From contig NZ_RSCL01000030.1 in the NCBI RefSeq assembly GCF_003991905.1, forward strand, positions 21,887-85,886: 64,000 nt of DNA, in the 5' to 3' direction. The DNA is from Dulcicalothrix desertica PCC 7102 (lineage in GTDB: Bacteria; Cyanobacteriota; Cyanobacteriia; Cyanobacteriales; Nostocaceae). Positions 57,745-64,000 of this stretch are shown here, in pieces (position 1 is the first letter of the stretch; the number at the start of each line of letters is the position of its first letter). The position numbers and the translations under genes were made by a program. Under the pieces are notes generated by a model. It made no database searches. It was not told the DNA's origin and saw nothing but the letters and a program-made list of their open reading frames with translations.

Positions 57745-59067
57745 TTAAACCTCCCCATCAGTATTCGATGCTGTTAATTCAAACCATCCATCATCACTAA
57801 TTGCAGTTGCATATCTATAGACTTGCGACTGCTGTAAGTTAATTGACACACTAAACGCCGTTGAAACGTAAATTATCCAAAAAATACTGTTAGTTGCTAA
57901 CAATGTGCTTTCGCTAACGTTATAAATAAATAGGAAAGTTAAATAGACCAAATGCCATATCCCTTCAACATTCTGTGTTATTCGCAAAAGCTTAATACTT
58001 TTGAAAACAGCCATCAAGTAACTGCATACGAATGCAATTAATGCGGGAATTCCCAATTCTGCTAGCAAGTCCATCATGCCGTTGTGACCATAAGGACACT
58101 CCCATGCCAACTCGCGCCAAACCGAAGCGGTTACTTCACTATCCCAATCACGCCAAAACGCATTAAATCCATAGCCAATCAGAGGACGTTCGGCAATTTT
58201 TTCAAGCATTACCGACCATATATCAGTGCGTCCTGTTAATGTTAGGTCACGTCCAACTGCACCCGCAATAACATCAAGATTATCGATTATCAATATCCCT
58301 CCACTCCCAACTACAAGTACGATGCCAATTGTAAAAGGAATGACATAAGAGTAGTTCCATCGCCATGACCTATAAAGTAAGAACGTTACAGTTAGCACAA
58401 TACATGCAATGATTGCTGTTTTTGACGTGCAAAGTATTATCAATGCTACCGATAAACCATAACCAACCCAACATAGCCACTGATAATTGTATTTTGTTGT
58501 CGTGCCAAGTGCAGTGAACAGAAATACCAGATTACTTAACACTGAAACTCGACCTAAAATATTTTTATGCGTCATTACTCCTCGCCATGCACCTGCGTGA
58601 ACACCTCCTTCTTGAACGCTCATGATGCCATAGAACGGAATGAAGATCGCAAACACAAAACTTAGTACCACTACTAGTCCACAAGCACAAGCTAGCAGTT
58701 GTAGTTGTTCGCGTAGACTAAACCGTATAGCCAAATACGTGCCAAATAAACTTGTGCCTAACAGTAAAATGCTTCTCCGAGTTGTAATATCAGGCGCCAC
58801 TGTCCACAACATCGAGGCAATGGCGATTCCAACGAGCAGCCAAACCCAAATATCATAAGTCACAACACGCTGAAAACTTTTCCATTGAAACGCAATTAAC
58901 ACTAACATAACCGCATAAATGCCCATGAAAATCAAAGGACTATACGGGTCTGGTGTGTTAACAGCAGCATCTTCACTGTCCAAAAGAACAGGCACTACCG
59001 CAGTTGTGGAAAAGAACAGCGAAAGCACCGCAAATGCTTTTTCGATAATCGTTGGAGTTTTAAGCAT
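57745..59067 (-). CDS. O-antigen polymerase/ligase-like (Wzy/WaaL) protein
   Basis: A 440-residue integral membrane protein with about eleven helices and one large periplasmic loop (about 250-340) containing LTGRTDIWSVMLEKIAERP and GYGFNAFWRDWD, the Wzy_C/O-antigen ligase pattern with a conserved Arg and His. It polymerises lipid-linked repeat units in the periplasm or ligates them to an acceptor. It leads the four-gene minus-strand operon and is divergent from the Wzc-like/Wzx-like pair across 616 bases, completing a Wzx/Wzy-type system. Confidence 0.87.
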   Translation of the reverse strand: MLKTPTIIEKAFAVLSLFFSTTAVVPVLLDSEDAAVNTPDPYSPLIFMGIYAVMLVLIAFQWKSFQRVVTYDIWVWLLVGIAIASMLWTVAPDITTRRSILLLGTSLFGTYLAIRFSLREQLQLLACACGLVVVLSFVFAIFIPFYGIMSVQEGGVHAGAWRGVMTHKNILGRVSVLSNLVFLFTALGTTTKYNYQWLCWVGYGLSVALIILCTSKTAIIACIVLTVTFLLYRSWRWNYSYVIPFTIGIVLVVGSGGILIIDNLDVIAGAVGRDLTLTGRTDIWSVMLEKIAERPLIGYGFNAFWRDWDSEVTASVWRELAWECPYGHNGMMDLLAELGIPALIAFVCSYLMAVFKSIKLLRITQNVEGIWHLVYLTFLFIYNVSESTLLATNSIFWIIYVSTAFSVSINLQQSQVYRYATAISDDGWFELTASNTDGEV

Positions 59068-59683
59068 CGTTGATATTAGCTTCAGTATTTTACTTCTTAA
59101 AGAGAAAAAATACGTAGTTTACAAAACCAGTTTTGTTGCTCATGAACATCATAAACCTGTTTAGGTACTTGTATGAAGAATCTATAAATCTTATTTCAAT
59201 GGAAATACGCTTAGTAACATTCAAGTTGACAAGCGTAGTAACCTTATATGTAATGATATTCTCAGAAGAATCATGATTAGTGTAGTCATATTGAGTTGAC
59301 TTCATTTAATCTTCATTCGATAGGTTCGCTTACAAATTTTTCGTAAAGTCGAATAAGTCGAACTATTTACGAGATATGTTAAGAAAAGTAAAGTTTGAGT
59401 GTTTCCACACTGATAAAAGCATCATAGTGTTAAGAATGCGTAAAGATATGAACAATTTTTGATGCAATGAGGCTTTGAGAGCATGAATTCATGGAATAAC
59501 TGAGATAAGACGTATATAGAATAGGTTTACTCGACTTAAGGCGCCTGCATGTTAACTTAAAGTTGAGCTTTGCAGTGATATTAAAGCAAGTGTTTAACTG
59601 TAATATGTAATATATTCTAAGTAAAAAAGATCTAGAACATAAATTCAACCATTTAATAATCCAACAATCAATCACGGGTTTTC
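59068..59683. other. Divergent promoter region between Wzy-like and Wzc-like genes
   Basis: AT-rich 616-base region. On the minus strand near 59343, oriented toward the Wzy operon, TTTACGAAAA occurs as it does at 53215-53224 before the WecG gene. One GGCGCC lies at about 59540. No coding frame here is convincing. Confidence 0.5.
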
Positions 59684-62002
59684 ATGGGAACACAAATACC
59701 GACAAAGCAAAATGGCGCCTCAAGGGTCAAAAATCCTTACTCTACAGCACGCGAAGCTTTTTGGGCAATTAAAAAGCCAGAAGAAGAAGAAAACTCTGTA
59801 TTCATCCCAGCTTTAGGAGTTCTGCGTCGTCGAGCCTGGTTAATCGCTCTTGTAACAGTGGCAGTAGCAGCAACTTCAACTGTGTGGTCAGCAACGCGGA
59901 CACCCAAGTATGAAGGTCGGTTTCAAATAATGGTGGAACCATTGAAAACTACTGATAGCGAACTATTGAAGTTATTATCCAAAACACTTCAACAGAACGT
60001 AAATGAGATTACCAAGCAAAACACAACAGCGTTAGACTATAACGCTTTAATGGAGGTACTTAAGAGTCCTAAGTTAATTGGGCCAGTTGTTAAAGAATTA
60101 AGAACTGAGTTTCCAGATATCAACTACGACCAATTAGTTGGTTCCAGTGTAGCAGGTAAGACACCAGCTATCCGTGAAGGTACGCTATTAATGACGCGGC
60201 TTGCGAAAGGAAAAGATGAATCGCGTGTGATTGAAGTCCGCTTCCGTGATCAGAATCCACAGAAAATTGAGTCTGTATTACAAGAAGTATCTCAAGCTTA
60301 TCGCAAGTATAGTATCGAACAGCAGCAATCTAGTTTGCGACAAGGTATGAAATTTGTCGAGCAGCAAGTACCAAAGTTACAAATGCGCGTTAGTACACTC
60401 CAAGGACAACTTCAAGCATTTCAACAACGTTACAATTTTTACAACCCGCAGCTACAAGGTGAGCAGTTGTTAAACCGATTAGATACTATTAAAGTACAAC
60501 GTTTGGAAACCGAGCGAAAATTTTTAGAAGCACGGTCACTATATACATCACTGCAAGGGCAATTAGGAATGTCACAAAGTGATGCAATCGCTGCTAGTGC
60601 TTTATCAGAGTCCCCCCAATATCAACAACTACGAACTCGTATTGGAGAACTTGATGCTCAAATAGCTGCTCAGTCAGTGCGATATCAAGAAGCAAGTCCC
60701 GTGATGCGAAGTTTACGAGAACAGCGCGAAAAACTGCTGCCGTTATTACAGCAAGAAGAACAATTAGCATTAGGCAACCGTGCAGGTGCAAGATTTCCAT
60801 CATCTGTTGCCACCTATCAAAACACAGTACGACGTGATTTAACCAAGCAACTTGCTGACAGCACCAATCAAATGCAGTCATTAGATGCGAGTTTACGCGC
60901 ATTGACCCAAGCTGAGTATCAACTTAACCAACAAATCAATCAATATCCACAAGTCGCACGTCAGTACGCAAATTTACAGCGCGATTTACAAATAGCCACC
61001 GATACCCAAAATCAACTGCTTGCAAGACAAGAAGCTTTGCGGGTTGATGTCGCGCAACAAGAAGTTCCTTGGGAGATAATAATGCCTCCAACCTTGCCGC
61101 GTGACAAGCAAGGTCGCTTAGTTCCTGTTTCACCCGCTGCCTCGCAAAACATCCTGCTAGGTGGAATTGCTGGCTTACTTCTTGGCACAGGCGCCGCATT
61201 TGTACTAGAAAATTTCAAAAATGTTTTTCATAACCCAGAAGAAATAAAGCGCACAGCAAAATTACCTATTATTGGCACCATACCTTTTTGTCGAAACGTT
61301 TCCATTCCCGCAATCGGCAATGTCGTCAAATTTAACATTAGAGCTAACGTTAGAGACAAAGAACAGACAGAATCAAATCTTGCTTTGAAGCAAAACGATA
61401 AAAACGCGGTTTTCACGCAAGCCTTCTGTTCGCTTTATAACCGCGTACAATCCATGAGCCAAGAAATGCCACTTCGTACAATATCTGTAACATCTACAAC
61501 ATCAGGTGAAGGTAGAACTACTGTTGCAGTTAACCTAGCGCAGATAGCAGCAGAAGCAGGGCAAAGAGTTTTACTTGTTGATGCTGATTTACGACATCCA
61601 CAAGTTCATACTCAATTAGGCATACCAAATACTGAAGGATTAAGCGAAGTACTTTCACAAGGATTAGACATAAAAGACTCTGTTCAGCAATTACCAAGAG
61701 AAGAAAACTTGTATGTGTTGACTGCGGGTAAAGCAAAAGCCAACCCAAACAAATTATTCACCTCTAGCCAAATGGATAATTTTGTTGAACTATCACGCAC
61801 GCATTTCGACTTAGTTATTTATGACACACCTAATTTGTTAGGGCGATTAGATACAAACGCCTTGATAAATCACTCTGATGGTATACTACTTGTCGTCGGA
61901 CTAGGTAAAACAAGACGTCCGAACTTCAAACAAGTAATAGAGGAGTTAAAATCTGGACGAATAGGAATTTTAGGAATGGTGACAAATAGTTTGGAAAATT
62001 AA
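59684..62002 (+). CDS. Wzc/GumC-type polysaccharide co-polymerase with ATPase domain
   Basis: A 772-residue inner-membrane protein. TM1 is near 45-65 (RRAWLIALVTVAVAATSTVW), with a large periplasmic coiled-coil region (about 180-450) and TM2 near 485 (ILLGGIAGLLLGTGAAFVL). The cytoplasmic BY-kinase-like domain has Walker A SGEGRTTVAVN, Walker A' LLVDADLRHP and Walker B LVIYDTPN. The usual Walker A lysine is Arg here. There is no tyrosine-rich C-terminal tail, and the protein ends GMVTNSLEN. It controls polymer length and export with Wzy and Wzx; autokinase activity is doubtful. The flippase gene follows one base after the stop. Confidence 0.85.
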   Translation: MGTQIPTKQNGASRVKNPYSTAREAFWAIKKPEEEENSVFIPALGVLRRRAWLIALVTVAVAATSTVWSATRTPKYEGRFQIMVEPLKTTDSELLKLLSKTLQQNVNEITKQNTTALDYNALMEVLKSPKLIGPVVKELRTEFPDINYDQLVGSSVAGKTPAIREGTLLMTRLAKGKDESRVIEVRFRDQNPQKIESVLQEVSQAYRKYSIEQQQSSLRQGMKFVEQQVPKLQMRVSTLQGQLQAFQQRYNFYNPQLQGEQLLNRLDTIKVQRLETERKFLEARSLYTSLQGQLGMSQSDAIAASALSESPQYQQLRTRIGELDAQIAAQSVRYQEASPVMRSLREQREKLLPLLQQEEQLALGNRAGARFPSSVATYQNTVRRDLTKQLADSTNQMQSLDASLRALTQAEYQLNQQINQYPQVARQYANLQRDLQIATDTQNQLLARQEALRVDVAQQEVPWEIIMPPTLPRDKQGRLVPVSPAASQNILLGGIAGLLLGTGAAFVLENFKNVFHNPEEIKRTAKLPIIGTIPFCRNVSIPAIGNVVKFNIRANVRDKEQTESNLALKQNDKNAVFTQAFCSLYNRVQSMSQEMPLRTISVTSTTSGEGRTTVAVNLAQIAAEAGQRVLLVDADLRHPQVHTQLGIPNTEGLSEVLSQGLDIKDSVQQLPREENLYVLTAGKAKANPNKLFTSSQMDNFVELSRTHFDLVIYDTPNLLGRLDTNALINHSDGILLVVGLGKTRRPNFKQVIEELKSGRIGILGMVTNSLEN

Positions 62003-62003
62003 T

Positions 62004-63272
62004 GTGAGTGTCATTCAAAATCTAATTGCACAAATTCAAAACAAGCTATCGAACCAGTTCCTGCGTAACCTCAGTTGGTTGGGAATGGCGGAAATTATCT
62101 ATCGTATTTTCCGCTTATTGCTCGTTGCCATCATGGCTAGGTTTTTAAGTGATTATGACTATGGCTTAGGCGCCATAGTCTTGATGGTGCGAGAATTTGC
62201 CGTTAACTTTAGTAACTTAGGTATTGGCGCCAAAATAATTCAAGCAGAGGAAAAAGAGTTAAAAGAACTATGTGACTCAGCGTACTGGTTAAACTGGGTA
62301 GTTTTTTGTGGCTTGTTTGTCGTTCAATGCCTCGTTGCATTCCCTATTTCGTGGGCAAAAAATACTCCCGAAGTCGTTTTACCTATTTGCGTATCAGCAA
62401 TAGCTTATTTAATTTGGCCCATCACGAGCATTCAAAAAACTTTAATTCAAAGAGAAAACCGCTTTAAAATCATAGCAGTTACCGACAGTCTCCAATTTTC
62501 TTTAGCAAGTATCATATCTGGCTTATTCGCCATCATGCATTTGGGAGTTTGGGCATTTGCTCTACCCGCTGTAATAATTGCCCCAGTAGAAGTTATTATT
62601 TATAACAGGTATCATAACTGGCGAATCAAAACGGGTTTTACAACCAAGCATTGGCGCTCTATTTGGAGCTTCGGTAAAAATATTTTAGCAATAGGTTTAT
62701 TTAAAACGTTACGAAATAACTTAGATTACTTAATTATATTTAATTTTTTAGGAGTTAAAGAACTAGGGGTATATTTCTTTGGCTTTAATGCTGGCTTAGG
62801 AATTAGTCTAAGTATTATCAATGCCGTCAACTCAGCAATTTTACCACATTTATGTGCAGTACGTTCTGATATAAATGAGTTTAGGAAAACTTACTTTCAT
62901 ACCCTGAAAACAATTGCGCTCATTATTTTCCCCTTCGTACTACTACAATCAACTTTGGCGCCGTTTTATGTGCCAATAGTATTTGGGCAAAATCGAGTCA
63001 ACGCGATTCCCATTATCATCATAGTATGTTTATCAGCACTTCCAAGACCTTTCGCTGACGCAGCCTCTCAACTACTTGTTGCAGTCGGTAAACCACATAT
63101 AGACCTACGCTGGAACCTGATATTTACTTTAATATTTGGTATTACTCTACTAATTGGCGCCAAATTTTCAATACTGGGAGTCGCAATAGCAGTATTATGG
63201 GCACATGTTACCTGTTTACCATTATTTTCCCTTTGGGTAACAAGGCACGTTTTTGGAAAAAAATTAAAATAA
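62004..63272 (+). CDS. Wzx-like polysaccharide flippase
   Basis: A 422-residue membrane protein with about twelve helices (MOP/MATE-like superfamily, polysaccharide transporter). N-terminal LSWLGMAEIIYRIFRLLLVAI and ARFLSDYDYGLGAIVLMVREF are the characteristic first helices. It translocates lipid-linked repeat units to the periplasm, where the Wzy-like protein polymerises them and the Wzc-like protein assists. A GTG start lies 1 base after the Wzc-type stop, so translation is coupled. A dispersed GGGCATCCCTGCCCG repeat follows the stop. Confidence 0.88.
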   Translation: MSVIQNLIAQIQNKLSNQFLRNLSWLGMAEIIYRIFRLLLVAIMARFLSDYDYGLGAIVLMVREFAVNFSNLGIGAKIIQAEEKELKELCDSAYWLNWVVFCGLFVVQCLVAFPISWAKNTPEVVLPICVSAIAYLIWPITSIQKTLIQRENRFKIIAVTDSLQFSLASIISGLFAIMHLGVWAFALPAVIIAPVEVIIYNRYHNWRIKTGFTTKHWRSIWSFGKNILAIGLFKTLRNNLDYLIIFNFLGVKELGVYFFGFNAGLGISLSIINAVNSAILPHLCAVRSDINEFRKTYFHTLKTIALIIFPFVLLQSTLAPFYVPIVFGQNRVNAIPIIIIVCLSALPRPFADAASQLLVAVGKPHIDLRWNLIFTLIFGITLLIGAKFSILGVAIAVLWAHVTCLPLFSLWVTRHVFGKKLK

Positions 63273-63576
63273 GAGTGGAATGGGCATCCCTGCCCGTTCT
63301 ATATTACATATTAGTCAAAATATATACTTGAACACAAAATAAAAAACCTACTTTTATACATATAAATACTGAATTTCAAGTATAGTATCATAAAATAATA
63401 CCAGTGCATAGCTTAAGTTACTTATCGCAAAATATCTACAACTATGGCTTTTATGTAATATGTTTGTGGTACTACGCGCTTAAAGCAATTTGGTACTACT
63501 GGTTAACTCAACCAGTAGTACTTCTGGTTTCTGTTTCTATTCTAAAAGTGAATCTGACGAATAACGGTTAATATCA
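63273..63576. other. Gap between flippase and tandem array
   Basis: Begins with a GGGCATCCCTGCCCG-type dispersed repeat (63284-63298), then AT-rich sequence without a gene, then a strong hairpin at 63493-63521. The tandem array follows directly. Confidence 0.6.
63493..63521 (+). terminator. 12-bp hairpin with T-rich tail
   Basis: GTACTACTGGTT-AACTC-AACCAGTAGTAC followed by TTCTGGTTTCTGTTTCT. Perfect stem, 5-base loop and a T-rich tail, about 220 bases after the flippase stop and just before the tandem array. Confidence 0.6.
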
Positions 63577-64000
63577 ATCTTTGTTACAGATAAAACAATG
63601 TAATTTGTTCGTGGCGCCCATTACCTAGAAAATTTCTAGAGAAAATCTTTGTTACAGATAAAACAATGTAATTTGTTCGTGGCGCCTATTACCTAGAAAA
63701 TTTCTAGAGAAAATCTTTGCTAGAGATGAAACAAGGTTATTTGTTCGTGGCGCCATTACCTAGAAAATTTCTAGAGAAAATCTTTGCTAGAGATGAAACA
63801 AGGTTATTTATAGCGGCGCCTATTAACTAGAAAATTTCTAGAGAAAATCTTTGCTAGAGATGAAACAAGGTTATTTATCGTGGCGCCATTACCTAGAAAA
63901 TTTCTAGAGAAAATCTTTGTTACAGATGAAACAAGGTTATTTATCGTGGCGCCATTACCTAGAAAATTTCTAGAGAAAATCTTTGCTAGAGATGAAACAA
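63577..64000. repeat. Tandem array of 66-68 bp units with embedded palindromes
   Basis: Six full units (starting 63577, 63645, 63713, 63780, 63847, 63913) and a seventh cut by the window edge at 63979. Each full unit has a variable ATCTTTG[TT/CT]A part, then one GGCGCC, then CTAGAAA-A-TTTCTAG, a 7-base-arm palindrome. Unit lengths of 68, 68, 67, 67, 66 and 66 break any fixed frame, so it is not coding. Two sub-types of the first half (GTTACAGAT and GCTAGAGAT) are mixed along the array. No unique spacers exist, so it is not CRISPR. Confidence 0.9.

Noticed and set aside
63577..64000. CRISPR array at right edge
   Set aside because: The whole unit is conserved with no unique spacers; repeats are adjacent with one shared sequence, unlike repeat-spacer structure.

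Overview
The window is cyanobacterial chromosome, most likely from a filamentous Nostocales-type organism. It carries chlP (geranylgeranyl reductase), the crtP-crtB carotenoid pair, the response regulator RpaA, an SLH/OprB porin, an RRM-type RNA-binding protein, a four-ACT-domain aspartate kinase, and DUF3611 and DUF4058 proteins. Base composition is AT-rich (about 40% GC by eye). The usual cyanobacterial palindrome HIP1 (GCGATCGC) was not seen on reading. A different palindrome, GGCGCC, recurs about a hundred times, inside genes and between them.

Layout. Bases 1-5900: an edge-truncated gene, a ribbon-helix-helix protein, an alpha/beta hydrolase, rpaA, a PEP-CTERM protein, chlP and an RNA-binding protein. 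Bases 6400-22700: a two-component module (OmpR-type regulator, receiver-only regulator, histidine kinase, PepSY-like lipoprotein), then ugd, a frameshifted second histidine kinase, and a long exopolysaccharide operon of two COG4671-like glycosyltransferases, an ABC exporter, a histidine phosphatase, two tandem GT4 enzymes and a GT2 enzyme. Three copies of one unusual palindrome-plus-triple-box element sit after the regulator gene, before ugd and before the exopolysaccharide operon, so the kinase/regulator pair probably controls this locus. Bases 23000-36200: a porin, NDH-2, a DUF89 protein, a membrane protein, a FAD/Rieske carotenoid-desaturase-like enzyme with a TetR regulator and a Rieske oxygenase, a small stress-type membrane protein, a GT4 enzyme, a possible 25-residue membrane peptide and a Gfo/Idh/MocA oxidoreductase.

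Bases 36500-43600: DUF3611, an SDR enzyme with its TetR regulator, and a second TetR gene divergent from a cytochrome P450/UDP-glycosyltransferase pair. The P450 has an in-frame stop just after its haem-binding loop. A broken ATPase remnant and an alpha/beta hydrolase follow. Bases 43900-52700: lysC, an RlpA-like protein, a PhzF-like protein, DUF4058, crtP-crtB, tRNA-Ser(GCU) and an outer-membrane beta-barrel candidate. Bases 53500-63300: a second surface-polysaccharide cluster with a WecG/TagA enzyme, three glycosyltransferases, a Wzy-like polymerase/ligase, a Wzc-like co-polymerase/ATPase and a Wzx-like flippase. The window ends in a tandem array of 66-68 bp units that runs off the right edge.

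Small palindromic repeats, two MITE-like elements and other repeats are scattered through the gaps. Several genes end inside them. No CRISPR array, rRNA, prophage or intact insertion sequence was seen.
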